A stretch of DNA of 20,988 bases from Nitriliruptorales bacterium (GTDB taxonomy: Bacteria > Actinomycetota > Nitriliruptoria > Euzebyales > Egibacteraceae), in assembly GCA_007126835.1 (NCBI GenBank), contig SLAO01000154.1:1-20988 (forward strand), read 5' to 3'. Shown piece after piece: positions 6,800 through 15,545 of this stretch. The first letter of the stretch is position 1. The number at the start of each line of letters is the position of its first letter. The notes under the pieces are model-generated. The model was not told the origin of the DNA. It saw only the letters and a list, made by a program, of their open reading frames with translations, and did no database searches. The translations under genes and the position numbers were made by a program.

Positions 6800-7390
6800 A
6801 CCTCGGGTGCGAACCTCGTCGATGGCTCCGTACTCGACCGCTTCCTCCGCTGACAGCCAGAAGTCCCGGTCGGCGTCCTTACGGATCGTCTCAAGCGTCT
6901 GACCGGTCCGCTCGGACAGGATCTCGTAGAGCCGCTCGCGCAGGAACACGATCTGCTTGGCCTGGATCTGGATGTCCACCGCTTGCCCGCGGGCACCGCC
7001 GAGCGGCCGGTGGAACATGATCCTCGCGTTGGAGGTGGCTGCCCGAGTGCCGGTGCCGGTCGCGAGCAGGAAGGCCGCCGCGGAAGCCGCGACGCCCACG
7101 CACACCGTGTGCACCCTGGCCTGCATGATGTGCATGACGTCGTACACCGCGAACATCCCGGAGACGAGGCCGCCCGGGGAGTTGATGTACAAGGTGACGT
7201 CCTCGTCCGACTCGGCGTCCAGGGACATCAGCTGAGCCACGAGGGTGTCGGCGACAGTGTCCTCGATCGGCCCCCTGAGATACAGGATCCGGTTCTCGTA
7301 CAGTCGCCGGAACACGCTTGCCGTGGCGAAGTGCTCGAGCGGAAGATCCTCGTCCTGCGCGTGCGTTCGCAGACGCGGCTCGTCGTCCAT
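6791..7390 (-). CDS. clpP: ATP-dependent Clp protease proteolytic subunit ClpP
   Basis: ClpP forms the double-heptamer chamber that degrades proteins unfolded by ClpX, ClpC or ClpA. The 199-residue protein has the full triad: S103 in GVAASAAAF, H127 in MFHRPLGG and D176 in DADRDFWLS, plus the YINSPGG oxyanion motif at 68-74. The triad is intact, but HRP replaces the usual HQP after the catalytic histidine, and DFWLS differs from the common D(R)FM form. The gene stands alone: no second clpP, tig or clpX adjoins it, unlike the usual actinobacterial clpP1-clpP2 pair. It may therefore be an extra paralogue that mixes with other ClpP subunits. The ATG at 7390 has a GAGGA site about 16 bases upstream, rather far, so the exact start is less certain than the identity. 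Confidence 0.93.
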   Translation of the reverse strand: MDDEPRLRTHAQDEDLPLEHFATASVFRRLYENRILYLRGPIEDTVADTLVAQLMSLDAESDEDVTLYINSPGGLVSGMFAVYDVMHIMQARVHTVCVGVAASAAAFLLATGTGTRAATSNARIMFHRPLGGARGQAVDIQIQAKQIVFLRERLYEILSERTGQTLETIRKDADRDFWLSAEEAVEYGAIDEVRTRGGV

Positions 7391-7433
7391 GGGTGGTCGA
7401 TCCTCGATCGTTGGTCACGCGTTCCCGCGCGTA

Positions 7434-7458
7434 CGCCTAGCGGGTGCGCCAGCCTAGC
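7434..7458 (-). promoter_or_regulatory. Candidate clpP promoter with repeated GCTAGGC motif
   Basis: On the minus strand GCTAGGC occurs twice, 17 bases apart (7452-7458 and 7435-7441). The upstream copy reads TGCTAGGCT, an extended -10 (TGnTAnnnT) about 60 bases before the clpP ATG. The duplication could mean two start sites or a regulator binding site; no convincing -35 box is seen. Confidence 0.35.
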
Positions 7459-7565
7459 ACCGGCCCGTTCAGACAGGCGCTTGACGCCGACGGCCGCTGC
7501 GGGGAACACTCCGTGGTAGCGGCGGGAAGCTGGCGCCAGGACGGTGCTGGCACGAGGGGGCCTGC

Positions 7566-8318
7566 ATGGAGGAAAACGGGGCGTCCGGCGGTTCACGGAC
7601 GCTCGCCCGCGGGCTGGCGGTGCTGCACGCACTGGCAGATCAGCCCGAAGGCACCACGGTGGCCGGCCTCGCGGCGGCCACCGGGTTGGATCGCGCGGTC
7701 TTGTACCGGCTGCTGACGACACTGGCTGACGAGGGCCTGGTGATCCGCGATGGGGCCTCGCGGCGGTACCGCCTGGGCGTGGCGCTTATCGAACTGGGCG
7801 CGCGAGCCGCGCGGGGCCTCGAAGTCCGCCGCCATGCCCTGCCCGGGATGCGTGCCTTGATGGAGCAAGCCCGTGAGGCGGTGTGCTTGGCCGTGCGCGA
7901 CCGCACCGACGTCGTCGTCGTCGACCGGGTGGAACCCCCCGGGCGGTGGGCGAAAGTCGGCTATCACGTCGGGCTGCGGCATCCACTGCCCGTCGGCGCC
8001 CACGGCAAGGCCGTGTTCAGCCGACTGGACGAAGCGCAGCGCGCGGAAGTGGGCGTGAGCCGCAGCAGCGATCCGGTAACCGATCGGGCTCGTGGGTTCG
8101 CGATCGCCACCGACGAGATCGAACAGGGCACCGTGGCAGTCGCGTCGGGTGTGCTAGACGCCGCCGGGGACTGCGTCGCCAGTGTGGGGGTCGTCGCTCC
8201 GTCGTCACGGGTCCAGGATCCGACGCTGCTTGGTCCGCCCGTGCGGGCCCTGGCGCGGGAGATCTCGCGTCGGCTCGGCCATCGGGAGGTCGACGAGGGG
8301 CTGGCAACGCGCCGGTAG
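7566..8318 (+). CDS. IclR-family transcriptional regulator
   Basis: IclR proteins are dimeric or tetrameric DNA-binding regulators of catabolic operons. Residues about 10-70 form the winged helix-turn-helix (TLARGLAVLHALADQPEGTTVAGLAAATGLDR is the start, split here only for description; the recognition helix includes LDRAVLYRLLTTLADEGLV). Residues about 75-245 are the IclR effector domain with the usual HPLPVGAHGKAVF and GFAIATDEIEQGTVAVASGV blocks. At 250 residues it has normal family length. The ATG at 7566 has a good GAGGGGG ribosome site about ten bases upstream. The effector cannot be predicted: no catabolic operon adjoins it. It is divergent from clpP (175 bp between starts) and converges with the sigma-like gene. 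Its TAG stop lies within one arm of an inverted repeat. Confidence 0.9.
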   Translation: MEENGASGGSRTLARGLAVLHALADQPEGTTVAGLAAATGLDRAVLYRLLTTLADEGLVIRDGASRRYRLGVALIELGARAARGLEVRRHALPGMRALMEQAREAVCLAVRDRTDVVVVDRVEPPGRWAKVGYHVGLRHPLPVGAHGKAVFSRLDEAQRAEVGVSRSSDPVTDRARGFAIATDEIEQGTVAVASGVLDAAGDCVASVGVVAPSSRVQDPTLLGPPVRALAREISRRLGHREVDEGLATRR

Positions 8319-8355
8319 AGCGCCATGTCTCGGAAGGGGGCACCCGCTACCGGCG
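8310..8355. terminator. Inverted repeat overlapping the IclR stop codon
   Basis: CGCCGGTAG (8310-8318) is perfectly complementary to CTACCGGCG (8347-8355), leaving a 28-base loop. The first arm contains the TAG stop of the IclR gene. The second arm is 19 bases from the stop of the convergent gene (8375-8377). A shared terminator is the simplest reading, although there is no T-tract. Confidence 0.5.
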
Positions 8356-8374
8356 TCGCTGCGTGTGGTCAGGG

Positions 8375-10084
8375 TTAGCCCAGTAGCACCCGGATCAGCA
8401 GGAGACCCGCGACCCCGCCGGCCGCCAGCAGCAGCAGCGCCCCGACGATCGCCAACAGGACGGTGCCGACCCGGCGCCCGCGACTTGGCGCGGCGGGGTA
8501 GCTGTCATCCATGGACAGGCCCCCGAAGCTGACCTCCTCGCGGTCATCGGCGGGCTGGTCCCAGCCTTGCCACTCCTCCTGGGTGGGTTCGGGGGGAGGT
8601 TCACTGCGACCTCCACCTCCACCTCCACCGATGCGGATCGGATCACGCGGGGCCGTGTGCTGGATAGGGGCGCTGTCGTCTTCGTGGGTGTCGTGCGCGG
8701 CATCGAACGCGTCAGTCGGCGCATCGGGCGCCGGCGCGTGCTCTGGGTCGGTGTGCTCGAACACGTCCTCGGCGTCTGCGGAGCCTTCAGGTCCTTTGCG
8801 CTCCCCGAGCAGGTCGGACAGTCGGACGTCACCTCGGTCTTCCCGGCGGGGGAGGTCGTCGATCACCTCGTCGAGTGCCGACCGCGGCTCATCGTCCCTG
8901 CGGTCGCCGGCTGCCCATGCGCTTGCGGCCGCGGCGGTGGCATCCGACGGGTCACCGTGCCGGGCAGGAGGTGCGTTTGCCGCTGTCTCGGGGCTGCCGG
9001 GGATGGGATGGGAGGTCACCTGGCCCGGTGGCCCTTCCGCTTCGGCTGTGCTTGGGTGCTCGGCCTGGGCTACGTGCTCGGCTGTGCTTGGGTGCTCGGC
9101 CTGGGCTACGTGCTCGGCCGTGCTGGGGCGCTCGGCCTGGGTTGCGTGCTCGGCCCCCGTAGCGCGCTCGGCCTCTTGCACAACCGGGCCCGCTTCCTCC
9201 TCTGCCGTTGCGGTGTCCCGCTGGGTGAACATGCCGGCATCCGCCGGGGAAGGCTCCAGCCCACCAGGAACTGACCCTGCAGCCGGTTCTCCGGCAGCAG
9301 CGCCCCATGTCTCACCCGCGCCTTCGTCGGTGCGCTCAGGTGGTGCGCTGGCAGCCGTGGCCACCGCGCCGCCTGTGGCGAGCACGCTGGCGATGACGCG
9401 CTGACCGACGTCGGGGGGAGGGGGCAGCCCCTCGATCCGGCGACGTCCGCGGCGCAGCGCCCGTGCGACCTCGGCGCAGTCGGGGGAGGACGCGATCGCG
9501 GCCGTGACCTGCTGGGTCACGTCGTCGTCGAGCAACCCGAGGACGTAGTCGCCGATCGCAGGCTCGCGGCAGTCGGGACGGTCCTCGGCCTCGGCAAGTG
9601 CGAGCAGTGCGCGTCGCAAGGCAGCGTCGGCGTCCGGGTCTCGCTGGTCAGCGGTGGGCGTCCCCCGGTCATGAGCCAGCAGTAGGGCTCGCAGGGCTTC
9701 GTCGTCGAGGGCGGCGATGGCGGCTTCGGCACGGTCCTGCGGCTCCCGTGGCTCGCTGTCTCGCAGCAGCAGCGCAGCCGACGGTGAGGCTGCGACCCCG
9801 CCCGTGTCCCGGAGGCGGTCCCGCCCGCGGCTGAAGGTTCGATGCCGGACCCACGCCTCCAGCGGCGCGTCGGCCGGTGGCTCACGCCAGAGATCGGCGT
9901 ACACCTCGTGGAGCAGGCCTTCGACGTCCCGGCTGGTGTCAAGCAGGCGTGCAGCCACCGCATGGGCAGCCGCGGCCGAGCGGTGATAGGCCTCCGCCAG
10001 CGCGAGCGGCTCATGGCGCGCGAGCGCCCCGAGCAGGTCACGGGCGGCCGTCTGACGGTAGTCGACGATGTCAGTGTCAGGCAC
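8375..10084 (-). CDS. Membrane-anchored protein with degenerate ECF sigma-like and anti-sigma-like segments
   Basis: This 569-residue protein seems to combine parts of a sigma factor and its anti-sigma factor. Residues 26-92 follow ECF region 2: AEAYHRSAAAAHAVAARLLD, then DVEGLLHEVYADLW, then a W in LEAWVRHRTF and DRLR. Residues about 118-165 resemble region 4 with the helix-turn-helix eroded (ALDDEALRALLLAHDRG, then DAALRRALLALA). Residues 177-232 resemble the anti-sigma start (GDYVLGLLDDD, PDCAEVARALRRG) but lack the zinc-finger HxxxCxxC. About 235-535 is an acidic, disordered Ala/Pro/Glu region with 12-residue repeats and a Gly run. The C-terminal 33 residues are one hydrophobic helix after RRVG, placing the rest in the cytoplasm. 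GTG 10084 is supported by GGAGG nine bases upstream. It is divergent from ftsH. DNA binding is doubtful; a role as membrane-held regulator is inference. Confidence 0.75.
   Translation of the reverse strand: MPDTDIVDYRQTAARDLLGALARHEPLALAEAYHRSAAAAHAVAARLLDTSRDVEGLLHEVYADLWREPPADAPLEAWVRHRTFSRGRDRLRDTGGVAASPSAALLLRDSEPREPQDRAEAAIAALDDEALRALLLAHDRGTPTADQRDPDADAALRRALLALAEAEDRPDCREPAIGDYVLGLLDDDVTQQVTAAIASSPDCAEVARALRRGRRRIEGLPPPPDVGQRVIASVLATGGAVATAASAPPERTDEGAGETWGAAAGEPAAGSVPGGLEPSPADAGMFTQRDTATAEEEAGPVVQEAERATGAEHATQAERPSTAEHVAQAEHPSTAEHVAQAEHPSTAEAEGPPGQVTSHPIPGSPETAANAPPARHGDPSDATAAAASAWAAGDRRDDEPRSALDEVIDDLPRREDRGDVRLSDLLGERKGPEGSADAEDVFEHTDPEHAPAPDAPTDAFDAAHDTHEDDSAPIQHTAPRDPIRIGGGGGGGRSEPPPEPTQEEWQGWDQPADDREEVSFGGLSMDDSYPAAPSRGRRVGTVLLAIVGALLLLAAGGVAGLLLIRVLLG
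9043..9150 (-). repeat. Three tandem 36-bp in-frame repeats
   Basis: Three 36-bp units begin at 9043, 9079 and 9115. The first two are nearly identical and the third has several changes. Read on the minus strand they encode the 12-residue unit AE(H/R)PSTAEHVAQ inside the disordered region of the membrane-anchored sigma-like protein. The number of copies is likely to vary between strains through slippage. Confidence 0.85.
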
Positions 10085-10380
10085 GATCGGACCTCCAGGG
10101 ACGGCACATCGATCCGCAGCCTAGAGCAGAAGAGGCCAACGACGCGTGCAGCGCTCCCCGTCCGTCGGGGCGCACCGGTCGCAAGCCTCGGCGGACGTGC
10201 CAAGGCCGCGCCGAAGGGCGCATAGGATCGGCCCGAAACGGGCACCCTGGGCTCTCGCGCTGGCGGACTGCCGCACAGGTGGCCGATCGCACGTACGGTT
10301 GGGGTGCTAGCTGGGGTACCAGCGCGCGCACCGGGGTACGACTCGGTGAGCGTCCCCCGCGACGATCGAGGCTGCCCGCC
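10085..10380. other. Divergent intergenic region between the sigma-like gene and ftsH
   Basis: No gene is visible in these 296 bases: frames through it are open but carry no ribosome site and have arginine/proline-rich shadow composition. It should hold both promoters. On the minus strand TAGGCT (10118-10123) fits a -10 box and would give a leader of roughly 27 bases containing the GGAGG site of the sigma-like gene. No clear ftsH promoter was recognised. Confidence 0.5.
10118..10123 (-). promoter_or_regulatory. Candidate -10 box of the sigma-like gene
   Basis: TAGGCT on the minus strand matches TAnnnT and lies 33 bases before the GTG at 10084, leaving room for the GGAGG ribosome site. The same hexamer occurs at the clpP candidate promoter (7451-7456). 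No -35 box is apparent. Confidence 0.35.
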
Positions 10381-12291
<1,911 letters not shown>

Positions 12292-12298
12292 GCGCGAC

Positions 12299-12718
12299 GT
12301 GCCTCGGCTTTCGCGTGAGGAAGCCTGGCAGCGGTTCGTCGCTGCTCGGGTCGCGCGGCTGGCAACCGTCACCCCCGAAGCACAGCCACACCTGGTCCCA
12401 GTGGTGTTCGCCGTGGTTGATGGGCGCATCTACAGCGCCGTGGACGACAAGCCCAAGGCCACGACGCAGTTGCGCCGACTGAGCAACATCCGAGCCAATC
12501 CTCAGGTCAGCCTCCTCGCGGATCACTACGACGACGACTGGTCGCAGCTGTGGTGGGTGCGCGTCGACGGCCGGGCCCGCGTGCTGGAGGGTGGGGCGGA
12601 GGCGGACAGTGCCCGTGTCGCCTTGGCGTCGCGCTATGAGCAGTACGCGGGTCGGCCGCCTGCCGGGCCGATGGTCGCAGTCTCGGTGAACGAAGTCCGC
12701 GGGTGGCAGAGCCTGTGA
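12299..12718 (+). CDS. F420-dependent PPOX-class oxidoreductase, Rv0121c-like
   Basis: The 139-residue protein is a single split-barrel flavin/deazaflavin-binding domain of the pyridoxamine-phosphate-oxidase superfamily. The pattern RFVAARVARLATVTPE, then PHLVPVVFAVVDGRIY, DDKPK, RLSNIRANPQVSLL, then DHYDDDWSQLWWVRV matches the actinobacterial Rv0121c-type subfamily assigned to coenzyme F420 rather than FMN. The physiological substrate of that subfamily is not known. GTG 12299 lies eight bases past the ftsH stop with only a weak ribosome site, so translation is probably coupled to ftsH. The proximity of an FGD-like enzyme and an F420 biosynthesis gene downstream fits an F420H2-using role. Confidence 0.88.
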   Translation: MPRLSREEAWQRFVAARVARLATVTPEAQPHLVPVVFAVVDGRIYSAVDDKPKATTQLRRLSNIRANPQVSLLADHYDDDWSQLWWVRVDGRARVLEGGAEADSARVALASRYEQYAGRPPAGPMVAVSVNEVRGWQSL

Positions 12719-12786
12719 GGCGCCATTGGCGTTCGGTCCGGCGGTGAGTGAAGATTGTCGTCCGGAGGCCGACCGCGTGGGGGACG

Positions 12787-13764
12787 ATGCAGTTCGCATG
12801 GTTGTGCAGTCACGAGTCCTACCAGCCGGAGGTGCTGGTCGACCAGGCTGTCCGTGCCGAGCAGGCCGGGTTCGACATGGTCACGGGGGCGGACCATTTC
12901 CACCCCTGGGTGGACGACGAGGCGGCCTCCAGCTTCGTGTGGAGTTGGCTAGGAGCCGTCGCGCAGGCGACAGACCGCGTCGATCTCGCCACGAGCGTGA
13001 CCTGCCCGCTGTTCCGCTATCACCCGGGCCTGGTGGCGCAAGCCGCAGCCACGGTGGACCGGCTGTCGGGGGGCCGGTTCCGGCTCGGCATCGGCGCCGG
13101 TGAGAACATCAACGAGGGTCCGCTTGGTTACGTGTTCCCCGACTACCGGGGACGGATGTCACGCATGGACGAGGCGGTCGAGATCCTGTCGCGCCTGCTA
13201 GATGGCGAGAAGGTGGATTTCGCCGGGGAGCACTACCAGACCGCGGGGGCCAAGCTCTACAGCCCGCCGCTTGGCCGCGTGCCGGTCTGGATGGCCGCGG
13301 GCGGACCGAAGTCAGCCACGTTCGCAGGGCAGCGTGCAGACGGGTTGATCACCAGCGTGAAGAACGTGGCTGACGCGCAGGAGCGGGTTGTCGGCCCGTA
13401 TCGGGAGGCGACCAGAGCTCGCGGTCGCGAGCCCGTGGTGATGGCCACGCGGTGGTGCGTGCTGGCGGGAGACGACGAGGAAGCGTGGGAGGCCCTGCGC
13501 CCCATGCGGGGTCTGCGCGCGCCCGGGCGTCTCGAGGAGGTCGATCCCTCGGTCCTGCGACAGCGAGCCGATGACATGCCTCGCGATGACATTCTCAGCA
13601 AGTTCACGGTGGCGCGTGACATCGGTGAGGTGGTGGACGTGTACCGTCCGTTGGTCACTGGGCTCGGCGCGCAGTACGTTGCCCTCCAGGTCTTGGCCAC
13701 CGACATCGAGGAGGCCTTGACAGCCATCGGCCAAGAAGTGCTGCCCGTGTTGAGGGACCTGTGA
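12787..13764 (+). CDS. F420-dependent LLM-class oxidoreductase, glucose-6-phosphate dehydrogenase (FGD)-like
   Basis: The 325-residue TIM-barrel protein belongs to the luciferase-like F420 family close to FGD, which oxidises glucose-6-phosphate to 6-phosphogluconolactone and reduces F420. The active-site motif ADHFHPW (D36, H37, W41) corresponds to SDHFQPW of mycobacterial FGD1, and E10 and E106 (GAGENINE) match its other catalytic acids. RYHPGLVAQAAATVDRL and PVWMAAGGPKSA are family blocks. By recalled alignment the phosphate-binding positions of FGD1 (Lys, Lys, Arg) appear as Lys, Arg, Lys here, so phosphate binding is possible but substrate is unproven. The ATG has GGGGGA just upstream and fits the family N-terminus; a GTG at 12748 would add 13 residues. 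Its stop overlaps the EamA start (GTGA). A 6-phosphogluconolactonase lies downstream, supporting the FGD reading. Confidence 0.87.
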   Translation: MQFAWLCSHESYQPEVLVDQAVRAEQAGFDMVTGADHFHPWVDDEAASSFVWSWLGAVAQATDRVDLATSVTCPLFRYHPGLVAQAAATVDRLSGGRFRLGIGAGENINEGPLGYVFPDYRGRMSRMDEAVEILSRLLDGEKVDFAGEHYQTAGAKLYSPPLGRVPVWMAAGGPKSATFAGQRADGLITSVKNVADAQERVVGPYREATRARGREPVVMATRWCVLAGDDEEAWEALRPMRGLRAPGRLEEVDPSVLRQRADDMPRDDILSKFTVARDIGEVVDVYRPLVTGLGAQYVALQVLATDIEEALTAIGQEVLPVLRDL

Positions 13765-14819
13765 CGCCGGTAGACGACACCTCCGACGGACGGCCCTCGG
13801 GTCAAGGCAACATCCAAGCGCGCACGCTGTCCTGGAGTGGACCGCCCCGGACAGCAACTGGATCAGGGTTCCCGCTGGTGGCCCTGGCCGCGGCGCTGTG
13901 GGGAACCGATGCGCTGTTCCGTCGTGGCCTCGCCCTGGAGCTGCCAGCGTCCTCGGTGGTGTTCGCAGAGCACGCGATCCTGGTGCTGCTGACGTTCCCG
14001 CTGCTGTACCGGGCGCTGCCGGCACTCGGACGCTTTGATGTCCGGGACTGGATCTCGGTGGCGCTGATCGGCGCCGGGGCGTCGGCGACCGCGACGATGC
14101 TGTTCACCGCCGCGTTCGGATACGACGACCCCAACGCGCCGCTACTGCTCCAGAAGCTCCAGCCCCTCGTCGCGGTCCTGGGCGCAAGGCTGATCCTCGG
14201 TGAGCGCCTGATGCCGCGGTACGCTCTGTACTTCCTGCTGGCCGTCGGTGGCGCGTACCTGATCACGTTTCCCGACCCGTTTGACGTCAGCGTCCAGCGC
14301 TTGGCGCCAGCCTTGCTCGCGACGGGAGCTGCGTCGCTGTGGGCGATGGGCACCGTGCTGGGGCGGCGGCTGACGGCAAAGGTGGGGTTCAGGGAGCTGA
14401 CCGCGCTGCGCTTGGCCGTGGGTTTGCCGGCAAGCGCTGCGATCGTCATGGTCGGGCAGGGACCGGCGGGGTTCACCGTGTACGCCGCGGGTGACGCCGT
14501 CGCTCTGGTTCTGCTCGCGCTGATCCCCGGATTATTGTCGCTGCTGGTCTACTACCGGGGGTTGTCGCGCACCCCCGCGGCGGCAGCGACGCTGGGTGAG
14601 CTCGCATTTCCTCTGAGCGCCCTGCTGGTCAACTACTTTGCCTTCGGTGCGGTGCTGACCGCATCGCAGGGCATGGGCATCGTGGTCCTAGCCGGCACGA
14701 TCACCGTGATGGGGATCGCCGGGCAGCGCAGCGCCCGGGACATCGGGGTCGTCCCGGACTGCCTCCCACGGCTGCAAACCTCGGGGTCATCTGGATCGCA
14801 TGATGGGAGACGGCGATGA
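13761..14819 (+). CDS. EamA/DMT-family membrane transporter
   Basis: The 352-residue product has an approximately 35-residue polar N-terminus followed by ten predicted hydrophobic helices arranged as two EamA repeats, and a soluble C-terminal tail of about 35 residues. The first repeat begins FPLVALAAALWGTDALFRRGL; the junction of the second carries ATGAASLWAMGTVLGRRL, the usual position of the repeated W-G motif. Such proteins move small metabolites across the inner membrane, often as exporters, and substrate cannot be deduced. GTG 13761 overlaps the stop of the F420 oxidoreductase by four bases, and its own TGA overlaps the ATG of the guanylyltransferase, so three genes are translationally linked. 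That tight linkage to F420 genes is unusual for this family. Confidence 0.88.
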   Translation: MTPVDDTSDGRPSGQGNIQARTLSWSGPPRTATGSGFPLVALAAALWGTDALFRRGLALELPASSVVFAEHAILVLLTFPLLYRALPALGRFDVRDWISVALIGAGASATATMLFTAAFGYDDPNAPLLLQKLQPLVAVLGARLILGERLMPRYALYFLLAVGGAYLITFPDPFDVSVQRLAPALLATGAASLWAMGTVLGRRLTAKVGFRELTALRLAVGLPASAAIVMVGQGPAGFTVYAAGDAVALVLLALIPGLLSLLVYYRGLSRTPAAAATLGELAFPLSALLVNYFAFGAVLTASQGMGIVVLAGTITVMGIAGQRSARDIGVVPDCLPRLQTSGSSGSHDGRRR

Positions 14820-15463
14820 GAACGAGCGCCACCGCCGTGCTCGTGCCAGTCCGGAGCTTCGACAAGGGCAAGGCGCGCCTGGCATCCGTCGTGCCCGCGG
14901 ACCAGCGACGCCGCATGCTCGAGCAGATGGCCACCGTGGTGCTTGACGCGGCAGCGCCACTAGCGACCGCGGTGGTCACCGGCGACGCCGGTGTTGCGCG
15001 CTGGGCCGGCCAGGCCGGCGCACTCGTGCTCGACGAGCGGGGGCACGACCTCAACAGCGTGGTGACCGCCGCCGTGGCTGAGCTGGCGGCCGCTGGGTTT
15101 GCCCGGGTCATCGTGGCGCACGCAGACTTGCCACTGGCCGACGACCTCACGTGGCTGGCTGACGCCTCCCTGCCCGACGTCGTCATCGTCGCCGACCGTC
15201 GTGACGACGGCACCAACGTCCTGGCCCTGCCGAGCAGGGCAGGCTTCCGCGTTGCGTACGGCCAAGCGTCGAGTGTCCACCACCATGCTGAGAGTCGTCG
15301 CCTCGGCTTGGAGGTGGCGATGGTACGCGACCCCTTGCTCGGCTGGGATGTCGACGTCGTCGACGACCTCGCGCTCCCCGGGTCGGACGAGCTTGCCGGG
15401 CTGCGGAGGGCCAGCGCTCGGGCTCGCTCCCGGGTCACGTCCAGCCCCCTGCCGGCAACTTGA
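14816..15463 (+). CDS. fbiD: Phosphoenolpyruvate/2-phospho-L-lactate guanylyltransferase (CofC/FbiD) of F420 biosynthesis
   Basis: CofC/FbiD transfers GMP from GTP to 2-phospholactate or, in mycobacteria, phosphoenolpyruvate, producing the activated side chain that FbiA joins to the deazaflavin Fo in coenzyme F420 synthesis. The 215-residue nucleotidyltransferase fold shows VPVRSFDKGKARL (10-22), the GHDLNSVV block (about 76-83), AHADLPLADD (101-110) holding the metal-binding aspartate, and DRRDDGTNVL (127-136). The GWDVDVVDDL motif is near the C-terminus, followed by a short Ser/Arg tail. ATG 14816 has a GGGAGA ribosome site and overlaps the EamA stop (ATGA). fbiA, fbiB and fbiC are not in the window. 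PEP rather than phospholactate is the likelier substrate if this is actinobacterial. Confidence 0.92.
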   Translation: MRTSATAVLVPVRSFDKGKARLASVVPADQRRRMLEQMATVVLDAAAPLATAVVTGDAGVARWAGQAGALVLDERGHDLNSVVTAAVAELAAAGFARVIVAHADLPLADDLTWLADASLPDVVIVADRRDDGTNVLALPSRAGFRVAYGQASSVHHHAESRRLGLEVAMVRDPLLGWDVDVVDDLALPGSDELAGLRRASARARSRVTSSPLPAT

Positions 15464-15545
15464 CGGCCCCGCCGCGCGTCCAGCTGATGCCGTTGACGAC
15501 CCACGCCGAGGTCGGAACCCTGACCGGCTGACGACAGGAGCCATC

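Noticed and set aside
9877..10380. N-terminal extension of FtsH by 168 residues
   Set aside because: The extension is Arg/Pro-rich, overlaps the divergent gene and precedes a GTG that gives standard FtsH length and TM1 position.
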